The notes below the pieces were generated by a model. The model saw nothing but the letters and a program-made list of their open reading frames with translations, had not been told where the DNA came from and did no database searches. This document shows, piece after piece, positions 8,638-19,900 of a DNA stretch of 64,000 bases. The position numbers were made by a program, and so were the translations under genes. How positions within the stretch are numbered: position 1 is the first letter of the stretch; every line of letters begins with the position of its first letter. Source of the DNA: CAYTBN01 sp964436045 (lineage in GTDB: Bacteria > Myxococcota_A > UBA796 > UBA9615 > CAYRNR01); the NCBI GenBank assembly GCA_964436045.1, contig CAYTBN010000009.1, positions 62,001-126,000 of the forward strand, given 5' to 3'.

Positions 8638-9438
8638 CTAGAACGCGATCCAGGCGCCGACGTGGAAGGCCACGCCGGGGTGCATGGGTAGGATCCGCGA
8701 GGTGTCCAGGTCATCGGCGTCGGCCCGATCGACAAATCCGTGGGTCAGGGCCGGCTCCACCGCCAGCGCGAAGCCCACCGATCCCTCCGGGCGGATGGCG
8801 ATGCCCAGCCGTAGCCGGTGCTGGAGCTGGGTCAGATGGGGCTCGCGGACCTTGGCCGGCGGGAGCCACGCCTGGCTGGCGTCCTCCGGCGGCGTGATGG
8901 CGGAGAGCTGCCGATCGACGGCGAACTCGTACAGACCGATCAGGCTCACCAGCTCCGTCGCCCGGATCTCGAAGGTGAAACGGAGGTAGGGCGTCAACGA
9001 CAGCCAGCCCGCGGGATCCGCTCGCGAGGTCCAACCGTCGGCCTCGGCGACCAGGTCGGTCCGATCCCCCTCGGCGACCCGCCAGACGGTGGGACCGACC
9101 CCGAGGGTCGCGTACAGCTGCGACGGCGATTCCGGGGCCAGCAGCGCTATCCCGCCGCCGATCCGGCCACGGATGCCTTGCCCTCCCACGACGAACGGGC
9201 TGGTCCGGCCCAGCTCGCCAGCGACGTCCTCCCACCAGGCGTGGGCGTCCAGTTGAACATCGAGCACGAAGCGACCGCGCAGCCGCAGCAGGGCGGCGGC
9301 CTCGACGCCCGCGATCGACCGGTCCCCCAGCACACCCGCCGCCGCGCTGACGCCGATCCGGTGGGGCACCGCGCCGGCCGGGAGGGCCAGCGAGAGCGCC
9401 GTGGTGAGCGTCAGCAGGAGCGCTGGAAACCGGGTCAC
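8638..9438 (-). CDS. Secreted or outer-membrane beta-barrel-like protein
   Basis: 266 residues from GTG 9438. A clear signal peptide (ALLLTLTTALSLALPAGA) is followed by alternating hydrophobic strands and Gly-rich turns. The protein ends in an aromatic residue (HVGAWIAF), as outer-membrane barrels do. No specific family recognised. Convergent with the FHA gene; the next gene upstream on the same strand (9477) may share its transcript. Confidence 0.7.
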   Translation of the reverse strand: MTRFPALLLTLTTALSLALPAGAVPHRIGVSAAAGVLGDRSIAGVEAAALLRLRGRFVLDVQLDAHAWWEDVAGELGRTSPFVVGGQGIRGRIGGGIALLAPESPSQLYATLGVGPTVWRVAEGDRTDLVAEADGWTSRADPAGWLSLTPYLRFTFEIRATELVSLIGLYEFAVDRQLSAITPPEDASQAWLPPAKVREPHLTQLQHRLRLGIAIRPEGSVGFALAVEPALTHGFVDRADADDLDTSRILPMHPGVAFHVGAWIAF

Positions 9439-9476
9439 GCGAACCCCCGCGGGATCAGGGACAGAATCACAGCCTC

Positions 9477-10400
<924 letters not shown>

Positions 10401-10581
10401 CCCGTCCTCCAGGTGCGAGGGCAGTCCGGCCCGCGCGTGTTCCATGTATACCACGCTCCGTCGGCGTGTTGACGAGCCCTTGACGTGGGGTGAAGAGACC
10501 CCATGCTACGATGGCCGACGCCCTGGAGAGGGCACGGATCGGCGGCCGTGGGAGCTGGCGGCGGTCCGCACGGGAGTCCGA

Positions 10582-11685
10582 ATGTGTCGCTTCGCGCCGG
10601 TCGCCACGCTCGCTATCGTCTCCCTTGCCTTCGTTCCCCGCGCCTGGGCCTACGGCGAGGAAGTGGATGGCTATCCCTCGATGGAGGAACGCCAGATCCA
10701 CCTGTTCACCGACATGTTGCGCGTCGAACCGATGGCGTTCTGGGACGGCGAAGGCGAGTACGAGGCCCGGCGACCGTTGATCTACAACGGGGACCTGAAC
10801 CACGCCGCGTACGAGTTCGCCCACGACATGAGGATCAACGGCTGCTGGAATGCCGACCACTCCAGCTGTGACGGCACCTCCTTCGAGGACCGGGTGTCGG
10901 CCCACTACCCGGACTACGTGGCCATCGGCGAGAACATCGCCATGGGCTACACCACCGCCGAGGGCGTGGTCTTCGAGGGCTGGCTGTACAGCGACGGTCA
11001 CCGCACGAACATGCTGCACGCTGCCTGGAACGAGCTGGGCACGGGATACGACGCGGGTGGCTCGGGGGGCCCGTGGTACGTCCAGGACTTCGGTTCCCGG
11101 GGCGGCGTCGACGAACCCTATCTGACGTCGGGCGCGCACTGGCCCCATCTGGCGCCCCAGGGTATGCCCCTGGACTTCAACGTCGCCTACTACGACCCCG
11201 CCGGGGAGCCGCCCGAGAGCGTCTGGGTCGCGGTGGACACCAACTGCTTCGAGATGGAGCTGTCCTACGGTTCCGAGGCGTCCGGGATCTACAACTGGCA
11301 GCTGCCCGAGGTGGTCGACGAGGGTTGTGTCAAGTACGCCTTCGTGGCCGAGCTGGCCGACGGTCACGAGGTTCGCTTGCCCGGCGAGGGCTCGCTGATC
11401 GCCCGCTACGGCGCCGCCGAGTGTGATGACTACGACGCCAGCCCACCGCCCAGCCCCTGCACCCCGGGCGACGACGACGCGGTGGGTGGCTGCGCGGCCG
11501 CCGAGCCCAGGGGCTGCGAGACGGGCACCGACGGCGACGTGCACACCGAGAACGAGGTCGATTCCACCGAATACGGCACCTGCAGCCAGGGGCGGCGGCC
11601 GCTCCCCGGGCGCGGGAACGCCGCGTTCGTGCTCACCGGCGGGCTTCTCCTGGCCGTCCGCCGTCTGGTAAGGTCCCGGCGCTGA
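10582..11685 (+). CDS. Secreted CAP/SCP-domain protein with C-terminal sorting signal
   Basis: 367 residues. ATG 10582 opens a signal peptide (VATLAIVSLAFVPRAWA). The CAP domain covers about residues 30-180, with HDMRINGCW, GENIAMGYTT and GWLYSDGHRTNML, the usual CAP signatures. A second beta-rich part follows. The tail has Cys-rich acidic sequence, then PGRGNAAFVLTGGLLLAV and RRLVRSRR: a Cys, a hydrophobic helix and an Arg cluster, as in MYXO-CTERM type signals. CAP proteins act outside the cell in varied roles, so the function is not known. Two TTGACG boxes lie at 10469 and 10480, but no convincing -10 was found. Confidence 0.85.
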   Translation: MCRFAPVATLAIVSLAFVPRAWAYGEEVDGYPSMEERQIHLFTDMLRVEPMAFWDGEGEYEARRPLIYNGDLNHAAYEFAHDMRINGCWNADHSSCDGTSFEDRVSAHYPDYVAIGENIAMGYTTAEGVVFEGWLYSDGHRTNMLHAAWNELGTGYDAGGSGGPWYVQDFGSRGGVDEPYLTSGAHWPHLAPQGMPLDFNVAYYDPAGEPPESVWVAVDTNCFEMELSYGSEASGIYNWQLPEVVDEGCVKYAFVAELADGHEVRLPGEGSLIARYGAAECDDYDASPPPSPCTPGDDDAVGGCAAAEPRGCETGTDGDVHTENEVDSTEYGTCSQGRRPLPGRGNAAFVLTGGLLLAVRRLVRSRR

Positions 11686-11732
11686 AACGACCGGAACACG
11701 GGTGACCCTGGTCGCCCGGAGGGGAAATCACG

Positions 11733-12884
11733 ATGGTCCCGAACACCCGACTGACCCTGGTCCTGACGGCCCTGACGCTGGGCGCGCTGCTGGGGGGCTG
11801 CAAGAGCCGCGACGAGCTGATGCTCGAGAAGCTCGACAGCCCGTTCGACATCGATCACCAGGAGGCGATCGGCTACTTCGGCTACGAGAAGGGCCTCGCG
11901 TCGCTGCCCCTGCTCAAGGAGCAGATGACCAAGCCCGAGGGGCGGATGGACATCCGCAAGATCTGCGAAGCGATCGGCCCCGACGCCATCGACCCGCTGA
12001 TCCAGATCATCAACGAGGACGTGACGGCCAAGCCCTATCCGTACACGGCCGAGGACCTCTTCCTCAACGCGCCCCAGGACGGCATCGAGTTCGGTGACCA
12101 CGCCGGGCTGATCCGCGCGGGTACTGCCTGCGAGTGCCTGTGGTCGCTGGTGGAGGCGCCCGAGGACGTGGACAAGATGATCGACCTGTACCTGGCCAGC
12201 CCCGCGGTGCCCGAGAAGCCCTACATCTACCTGGTGCTGCGCGATCTGCACGACAAGGCCTGGAACGGCATGGCCGAGCGGGTCAAGCGTGGCGCGTCGG
12301 CCGAGCACAGCCACGAGATGATCCGCTTCCTGACCACGCCGATGATCTCGATGGACATGCGGGCGGTGGATGCCCTGTCCGGCGACATCCCCGCCGAAGG
12401 CCTCGAGGCGCTGCTGCAGTTCGATGACGTGCCGACCCGGATGTTCTATCTGAACGCCATGGCCTACGAGCACAACGATCCACTGATCGGCCCGGCCATG
12501 GAGCAGTTCAAGAAGGAAGCCAAGGAGAACCCGGACGCACCCCTCGCACCCCTGTGCGTCGGTGCGCTGATGGTCATCCAGAACATGGGCGTGGACAAGA
12601 ACCGCGTCGCCGAGCGCTGGCTGGACAAGTCCCGGGAGGCCTTCTTCGCCAACAAGGAGAAGCTCGGCTGGACCACCTACGACCAGGTGCTCTACATGGA
12701 GCAGGCCGCCCACTACTACGGCGGCATCCTCCAGTGGTACGCCGTCACCGTCCAGGACTACGACCGGGTGGACGCGCTGTCCGAGCGGCAGCGCCAGCTG
12801 CTGCATCCGTCCGAGGACATCAAGGACTCGGTCAAGCCCAAAGCTGTGTTCAAGAAAGAAAAGGGCGCGGCGGAAGGCACCTAG
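11733..12884 (+). CDS. HEAT-like helical lipoprotein
   Basis: 383 residues. ATG 11733 has GGAGGGG upstream. Signal peptide with lipobox LGGC (Cys23). The mature protein is rich in helical pairs that resemble HEAT/PBS repeats, for example HQEAIGYFGYEKGLASLPLL and ICEAIGPDAIDPLIQIINED. The C-terminus is Lys/Glu rich. Probably an outer- or inner-membrane-anchored scaffold; no exact family recognised. 47 bp after the CAP gene, possibly cotranscribed. Confidence 0.75.
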   Translation: MVPNTRLTLVLTALTLGALLGGCKSRDELMLEKLDSPFDIDHQEAIGYFGYEKGLASLPLLKEQMTKPEGRMDIRKICEAIGPDAIDPLIQIINEDVTAKPYPYTAEDLFLNAPQDGIEFGDHAGLIRAGTACECLWSLVEAPEDVDKMIDLYLASPAVPEKPYIYLVLRDLHDKAWNGMAERVKRGASAEHSHEMIRFLTTPMISMDMRAVDALSGDIPAEGLEALLQFDDVPTRMFYLNAMAYEHNDPLIGPAMEQFKKEAKENPDAPLAPLCVGALMVIQNMGVDKNRVAERWLDKSREAFFANKEKLGWTTYDQVLYMEQAAHYYGGILQWYAVTVQDYDRVDALSERQRQLLHPSEDIKDSVKPKAVFKKEKGAAEGT

Positions 12885-12898
12885 GGGGCCGAGCGCGG

Positions 12899-12929
12899 TT
12901 GCTGCTGTCGGGCTCCGCCCGCAGCAGAA
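12899..12929. terminator. Strong hairpin downstream of the HEAT-like lipoprotein gene
   Basis: CTGCTG-T-CGGGC, loop TCC, GCCCG-C-AGCAG: an 11-bp interrupted stem just after the stop at 12884. No T-run follows, so it may be a Rho-dependent end or an mRNA-stabilising structure. A related hairpin with the same CGGGC-loop-GCCCGCAGC core follows at 12960. Confidence 0.45.
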
Positions 12930-12959
12930 CCTCGACCGACGCGACCGGCTTGGGGGGCC

Positions 12960-12981
12960 GCTGGCGGGCTTCGCCCGCAGC
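12960..12981. repeat. Second hairpin sharing the CGGGC-loop-GCCCG core
   Basis: GCTGGCGGGC, loop TTC, GCCCGCAGC. Paired with the hairpin at 12899 it looks like a tandem duplicated palindromic unit. Confidence 0.45.
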
Positions 12982-12998
12982 TTGATGGGGTCGCGTCC

Positions 12999-13080
12999 GA
13001 GGCCGAGACCGAGGCCGAGATCAGTCCATCCTCATCCCCATCTCCATCATCCATCCTCATCTCCATCTCCGTCCCTCCAG
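12999..13080. repeat. Simple-repeat tract in a gene-free interval
   Basis: GAGGCC/GAGACC hexamers (12999-13020), followed by a pyrimidine-rich run of CATCCTCATC/CATCTC units (13026-13080). The whole interval 12885-13563 holds no intact gene: only hairpins, this tract and the CTERM remnant below. Confidence 0.6.
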
Positions 13081-13334
13081 ACCAAAGGTGCACGATCGGC
13101 TTGCCGGAGCTACTCAACGACATTGCGACTGATACGTGATCGAGTTTGGCGGCGCCCCTCTTCGCTCGTGGCGGCCCGCGTCGGCGGATTGATCCATGCC
13201 GCCCAGGGCAGCGTCCGCAGCGCAGGCCCACCGTTCACCAAGCGCTCAGGATGGACGCGTCTTTCCCCCTCCCGGCGCGAGCGCAGCGATGGCGCCTCCC
13301 CTCTCCCCTTCTCCCACATCCCCAACACACAGTG

Positions 13335-13534
13335 CTGGAGATGACGACACGACGGGCGATGATGACGACGATGTCTCCTCGGACGACGACTCCGCCGGAG
13401 ATGACGACACCCCGAAACCGGACTGTCGCTGCGTGGTTGCGCCAGGGGCAACACTGCCCAGCACCACCAGCGCCGGCCTGCCCGGCCTCGCGCTGCTCGC
13501 TGGCTGGCTGTGCGCGCGCAGGCGAGATGGGTGA
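13335..13534 (+). pseudogene. 3' remnant of an Asp-rich MYXO-CTERM surface protein
   Basis: Open frame ending at 13534 that encodes an acidic linker (GDDDTTGDDDDD, SSDDDSAGDDD) and then DCRCVVAPGA, a hydrophobic helix (GLPGLALLAGWLC) and ARRRDG. This is a textbook MYXO-CTERM tail: Cys-x-Cys, transmembrane stretch, Arg cluster. The upstream in-frame sequence is Pro/Ser/Arg rich with no signal peptide or domain, so the body of the gene seems to be lost. It could also be a very short translated peptide, though that is less likely. Confidence 0.55.
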
Positions 13535-13563
13535 CGGCTTTCCCCGGTGGTAGGATGGGATCG

Positions 13564-13794
13564 ATGGACAGGGTGAGCCGAGCTCGCAGGCGATCGACCT
13601 GGATCGCCAGGGTGCAGAGGACCGACGACGACGACGATGGCTCGTTCGACGTGGAGTTCTGGCTGCGCATTCCCCCCGAGGAACGGGCGGCTGCCGCATG
13701 GCAGCTCAGCCTCGAGCTCTGGTCGCTGGCCGAGCCGGATGTGGACCATGAACGACGACTTTCGCGACATGTTGCTCGCGTTGTCCGAGGCTGA
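13564..13794 (+). CDS. Small protein, partner of a nucleotidyltransferase-like gene
   Basis: 76 residues from ATG 13564. After a basic start and a DDDDD run it has the pattern DVEFWLRIPPEERAAAAWQL followed by SLELWSLAEPD and RRLSRHVARVVRG. From memory this fits the small proteins (x-W/F-x-x-PP-x-ERxAA) encoded just upstream of DUF6036/AbiEii-like nucleotidyltransferases in many bacteria. The downstream partner overlaps it by 47 bp but is truncated. Function unknown; a toxin-antitoxin-like link is inference. Confidence 0.6.
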   Translation: MDRVSRARRRSTWIARVQRTDDDDDGSFDVEFWLRIPPEERAAAAWQLSLELWSLAEPDVDHERRLSRHVARVVRG

Positions 13795-13825
13795 GGCCCC
13801 CTCCCCTTTCTTTCCATTTCTTTGA
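13748..13825 (+). pseudogene. Truncated start of a nucleotidyltransferase-like (DUF6036-type) gene
   Basis: ATG 13748 begins MNDDFRDMLLALSEAEA, which looks like the N-terminus of nucleotidyltransferases of the form xDFRDLLxxLxxAxVxFLVVGxxA. The frame then changes character to PSPFFPFL and stops at 13825. Only the first helix remains; the nucleotide-binding core is absent. The break falls at about 13798, in a C/T-rich stretch. Confidence 0.5.
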
Positions 13826-13905
13826 CCCCCCGCCGGGAATCCCACACCATCCTTGCCCGTTGGACTAGAGGCGATCGGGGATCCCTGCGCCCACGGGAGG
13901 AAGTC

Positions 13906-16900
13906 ATGACATCGCGCATTCGTCGGATGGTGCCCTTGCTGGTCCTGTTGATAGCTGCCCCGGCGCTGCCGTGTGTGGCGGAGGCCGATGGCGCCCGGCT
14001 GGCCATGAGCGAGGGGAGCTACCGGTCCGCGGCGCAGCTGCTCGCCGGGGAAGCGGCGAGGGCCGCGGACGATCCGATCCGCGGGCCCCACCTGCGATAC
14101 CTGCAGGGGCGCGCGCTCCAGCTGGCCGGGGATCCCCGGGGGGCGATCCGGGCTTTCGAGCAGCTTGTCGACGACTTCCCCGACTCCGCCTGGGTCCGCA
14201 AGGCGCGGTTCTGCATCGCCGACAGCCAGGCCAGCCTGGGGGATACGGCCGGGGCCGCCGAGACCTACCGGGAGGGCACCGACGAGCTGCTCGGTCAGTC
14301 CCGGCGCGACGAGATCGCCCTGGTCTTCCGCAAGTACGCCCACGCCGCCTTCGCCCCGGACGAGGAGCGGGCGGTCCCGGACTTCGCCACCGCGCAGGTC
14401 CTGTTCTCGACCGTGCTGGAGCTGGATCCGTCGGACGAGCTGCGCCACGACGCAGAGCATCACCGGGCGATCTGCATGCTGGGCCAGGGACGGGCCGCGG
14501 AGGCGGTCCGGATCCTGGCGGCGCGCCTGGACGAATCCGACGATCCGCTGGCCGCCGAGGACCGCTACCAGCTCGCCCGGGCCCAGACCCGTCTTGACAG
14601 GGACGACGCGCTGCGCCAGTACCACCTGCTGGTCTCGCTGCACCCGGACCATCCCCGCGCCGCCGACGCCCTGTGGGAAGCCGCCGCCCTGCTCGCCCCC
14701 GAGGTCGCCCCCGAAACCGTCGACCCGGTGTGGGCGGTGGCGGACCTGCGCCGGCTGGTGGCGGATCATCCGCAGTACGAGCACAGCGAGAAGGCCCACC
14801 TGCGCATCGCCCGGGTTCTGGCCGCGGCAGGGCAGTTCGAGGACGCGCTGGCGGCCTACCGGGAGTTCATCGACGCCCCCGCCCGCGCCGCGTCCGAGCT
14901 GCGACCCGAGGCGATGGTCGAGCTGGGCCACCTCCTGGAGGGCCGGGGGGATCCCGAGGGTGAGGCGACCCTCCGCCGGTTCAGCGCCGAGTACCCCAAC
15001 CACTCCGACTGGCCCGGAGTCCAGCGACACCTGACCGGCGCGGACCTGCGGTCCGGGACCGACCTCTACCTGGCCGGTGACCTGGACGGCGCGGTGGCGG
15101 CCCTGGCCCGCCACGCCGAGGCCAACCCCACCGAGGACGCCGAGGCCCGCTACCTGATCGGCCTGGCCCACTACCAGCAGGACCGGATCGACGAGGCGGT
15201 CACCGAGTTCGAGGCGGTGGCCTCCAAGTTCGCCCGGCTGCCCATCGGCGCCCGCGCCGAGTACGCCCTGGCGCGGATCGCCCTGGGTGAACGCCGGGAC
15301 CCGGCCGCGGCCCGCGACCACGTGAAGCGGTGCCTGGAGCGCCCGTATCCCGACGGCGGCTGCTACACCCTCAACGCCGAGTTCGAGGCCGAGGGGCTCG
15401 ACCTGTACGCCGACCGCCCCCTGCGCACCGACGAGCCGGCCCAGGTCTGGATGCGAGCCCGCAACCTCGAACGGGTCGAGCTGACCCTCCACCGCATCGA
15501 TCCCGAGATCCTGATGCGCAAGGAGGGCTCGGTGGAGGCGATGCACGCCCTGGACGTGGAGCTGATCGAGCCCGACGTCCGCTGGTCCGTGGCGCTGGAC
15601 GACGCCGCGGACGGGCTCGAGTGGCGCGGCCCGATGGAGCTGAAGACCCGGGGGGCGGGCGTCTACGTGATCGCGGCGACCGGCGAGACCGTGCGGGCCC
15701 AGGTCCCGGTGGTGATCAGCGACATCACCCTGGCCGTCCACCGACACCTGGGCGACCTGCTGGTCTACGCCCAGCACCGCGGCACGGGCCGGCCGATGGC
15801 GGGCGCCCGCGTCCTGATCTCCGACGGCGCGAGCATCATCGACGAGGGCACGACGGACCGCTTCGGCCTCTACCACCGGGTCGGGCCACCGGCCGGCGAG
15901 CCGCTGCCGTACCACTGTGCGGTGGTGGCGCTCAAGGGCGCCAGCATGGCCACCGCCAGCGTCGACGGCGAGACCCGCGACCTGCCCGACGATCTGCCCC
16001 TGGTCGAGACGGTCTACACGGACCGCCCGGCCTACCGCCCCGGCGACACGGTCGCCTACCGGGCGGTCATGCGCCGGCTGGCCGATCGCCGGCTGGAGAC
16101 ACTGGCCGGGACACCGGTGCGGGTGTCGCTGGTCTCCCCCCGCGGCTGGACCGTGGCCGAGCAGCAGGTGCGACTCGACGAGTTCGGCGCCGCGGCCGGC
16201 GAATTCCCCCTCGACTCCGACCCGGCCGCCGAGACCGACGGCACCGGCTCCTACCGCATCATCGTCGAGATGGAGGGTGGCGAGCAGGGGTCGATCTCCT
16301 TCCAGGTCACCGACGCCGCCCCTTCCCGCCGTCACATCGAGATCGAGTTCGACCGCGAGGTCTACGTGGTCGGGGACACGGCACGGCTCACCCTGCGAGC
16401 CGCCACCTACACCGGAGAGCCGGTGGTCGGCGCGCGCATCCACGTCGACTGGGAACACCTGGACGAACCGGTCCTCGCCGAGCCCACCGACGAGCAGGGG
16501 GGGACCACCCTGACCGCCGAGACCCTCAACCGCGGCGGCCTGAGCTACCTGGCCCTCACCGCCAATCTGGACGGCGAACCGGTGGAGGCGCATGCGAGGG
16601 TCCCGGTGCGCGACAGCGAGATAGAGCTGGATCTGGACCTGGATCGCGCCGTGATCCGCGCTGGCGAGGCACTCCAGCTCTCCGTGGAGGCGCGGACCGA
16701 CGACCGGGGAGTCGGCGACCTGCCGCTGCAGGCGCGGTTGATCCACCTGGACCGACCCGCGGAGCCGGCGGCGGAGCCCGCCAATCCCTTCGACACGCCA
16801 CTGTGGGACGAGCCCTTCGAACGCGCGCTGGCCGTGGCGAGTCCCGCGAAGACCGAGCCCGCCCGCGCCGCCGAGGTGGTCACGGACGGGGACGGGAAGA

Positions 16901-19900
16901 TCGGCCACGCCTGGGAGCTGACGGTTCCGGGCCGCTACCAGGTGCTGGTCAGCGGCCGGGACGGACGCAACCGGGCGATCCGGGCCCACGCCGAGGTGCA
17001 GGTGATCGGCGCCGAGGGACCGGTGGCTGGGCTGGCGCTGCTACCCGAGGACTCGTCCCTGTCGGCGGGCGAACCGGCGCGTGTCCAACTGGTGGGCGCT
17101 GAACCCGGGCCGGTGGTGGCCCTGATCCAGGCCGACGGCATCGCCTCGGCAAGGGTCGTGCGCTGGCGCGGCGCGGGCGACGCCCTCGAGCTGCCGCTGG
17201 ACCCCTCGCTCGCGCCCCGGGCCCGGGTGACGGCCCTGGCTGTTCGCGGGGATCGGACCCTCAGCGGCCACGCGGACCTGCGGGTCAGAGCGGCGCTGGC
17301 CGTGGACATCGAGGGCCTCGACGGGGAGCACACACCCGGCACCACGGTCCCGCTGACCCTGCACGTCCGCGACGAGGCTGGCAGGCCCGTGGATGCCCAG
17401 CTGTCCGTGGCCGTGGTCGCCTCCTCGCTGCTGGCCCAGTTCCCGGAGCGGCGGCGACGGGCCAAGGGGCTGTTCCTGGCGGACAGCCACGAGCTGTACG
17501 GATTCACCGAGGCGGCCGTGCGGTTCCGCGCAGAGGGACACGGCGCGGCCATCGACGCCGCGATCCTGGCGGAGCGGGAACGGCTGCGAGCCCGGGACGA
17601 GGGGCCGGCCAGGGCGTTGAGCCCGGACGACATCGACCTGATGGGCGAGGCCGAGGAGGTCTACTGGCTGGAGGGCGATCAGTTCGGAGCGGGCGGCCTG
17701 GGCTCGCGTCGCTCGGGTGCCGGCGGGGGTGGATACGGCCACGGCTCTGGCTCCCTCGGCGGCATGGTCGGCGGTGCCTCGGGCTACGGGCGCGGCGGCC
17801 GGGGCCACCAGATCTCCCGCTTCCGCGCCGAGTCGGCCCTGTGGATCGGCGACCTGCGCACGGGCGCGGACGGCGACGCGACCGTGGACCTGGACCTGCC
17901 CGCTCAGTCCGCCGCCTGGACCGTGGTGGCCGTGGCTGTGGATCGGCAGCGCCGTACCGGCGACGCCGTCGGCGAGCTGATCGCCCGCGCGCCCACCGCG
18001 GCCACGGTCGAACCGCCCCGCTTCGTGCGCATGGGCGACACGCCGGGGCTGGCGGGTAGCGTGCGGTCCGACGACGCCGGCACCTTCCAGCTGCAGGGGG
18101 CCATCGGTGCCGGGCGGATCAGCGCGGCGGACCGGGACCTCCCCGCTCGACAGGCGCTGGACCTGCACCTGGCCGGACACGCCCTGGACGGCGACGACGT
18201 GCTCCGGCTGGCGGACGGAACCCTGGGCGTCCCCTTCCGGCTCGACATGGCCGGCGACGGAGGATCGTCCAGCGAGACCCTGGCCGCCCGTCTGGCCCTG
18301 GCCGACCTGCCGCTGGAGCGCTGGACCGCCGGGCGAGCGGACCGCCCCCTCGAACTGACCCTGCCGGGCCCCGATGGCGCAGTGGGCCAGCGCCAGCTGA
18401 TCATCGAGCTGGCGCCCGCGACCCTGCCGGGCGCCCTGGCGCTGGCGCTGCAGCCGACCTTCGTCTGCGCGAACTCGCCCTACACCCACGCCAACCTGGC
18501 CCGCGCGGCGACCGCCCTGCTCGACCGGCCGGCGGGCGCCCTGAGCGCAGACCAGGATCGCCTGGTCCGCGGTCTGGCCCGCCGCCACCTGGCCGCGCTG
18601 CTGGACGACTCCCCGGGCAGCGCCCAGCGGTGGGAGCGCCCCGGCCATGGCCACGACGGGACCCTGACCGCCCACGGTTACGTGGCGCTGGTGCGCGGCC
18701 TGCGGCTGGGGCTGTTGCCGGTCGAGGCCGAGGCCACGGCGCGGCAACGGGCGGACGCCGCCCGCAGCGAGTTGCTGCGGGCGCTGCGCGGAGACGCCCC
18801 GCGGTCGCGGCAGGCGCTGATCCTCGCGGCCCTGGCCGCAGAGCACGGCGACGAGGCGACCTGGTCGCCGGCCCTCACCCGGCTGCTGCGCACCGCCGAC
18901 GATCCGCGGACCCGCGGGCGGCTGGCCGCCGCGGCCGTCGATTTTGGCGCCCGCGAGGAGGCCGAGCACCTGCGATCGGCCCTGGTGTCCGACGTGGAGG
19001 CGGCGCTGGATGGCACGGATCCCGGTGCGCTGGCCGCCGCCGCCGAAGGGCTGGCCGCCCTGGAGCCTGGTCACCCCTCGCTGGACCGCGCGGCCGCCAC
19101 CCTGGAAACCCAGCTCGACAGCGCCTGGCTGCCCCCGCACCGGGTGGCCGAACTGGGCGGAGCCCTCGCCCGCCTGGGCGGTGCAGCGGGCGGGGTGTTC
19201 CCCGCGGCCGTCGACCTGGAGCTGCCAGACGGCACCCGCCAGCGCGTGGACCTCTCCGCGGGCGGCGCGCCGCGCATCGCCACCCTGGTGCCCGACGGCG
19301 CCGATCCGGTCGTGGTTCTCGAGCCGGTCGGAAGAGGTGCGATCCGCTACCGGGCGGGTTTGATCGGTACCGCGACCGAACCCGCCGAACACCACCCCGA
19401 CGACCCCCGCCTGGGGATCACCCGCCGCTACCGGCGCCCGTCGATCCGGCTCCAGGGCGTTGACCTGCCCCTGGGGTTCGCTGCCCTGACCGGGCGCTAC
19501 TCGCCGTGGCTCGACGAGCTGGTCTCCCTGCCCGTCGGAAGACAGAGCCAGGTCACCGTCGAGGTCTGCTACGGGCGCGACCAGAGGCGGGATCAAGAGA
19601 GGTCCGTCTGGGTACTCGAGGAGCTCCTGCCGGGGGGCGCCAGCGTGGTGCCGGGATCGGCATCCGGCGGTCTGTACGTGGAGCCGCGGGGCGACCGGCT
19701 GGTGGCCTACCTGGACGGCACTCGCCGCTGTTCGACCGTGACCTACACGCTGGAGGGGCGGACCCCCGGCGAGTACGGCGCCCCCGGCGCCCGCCTGCGC
19801 GGGCTGGACGACGGCACCGTGTTCGAGGTCGGCGTCGCCTCCCGGCTGACCGTGGTTCCGCCCCCGGCCGCGGGCGACCCGGCGTTGGCCGACGTCGAGC

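Noticed and set aside
10469..10512. Promoter for the CAP-domain gene using TTGACG boxes and TACGAT
   Set aside because: Spacing of 21 bp or more from either TTGACG to TACGAT is too long for a standard sigma70 promoter.
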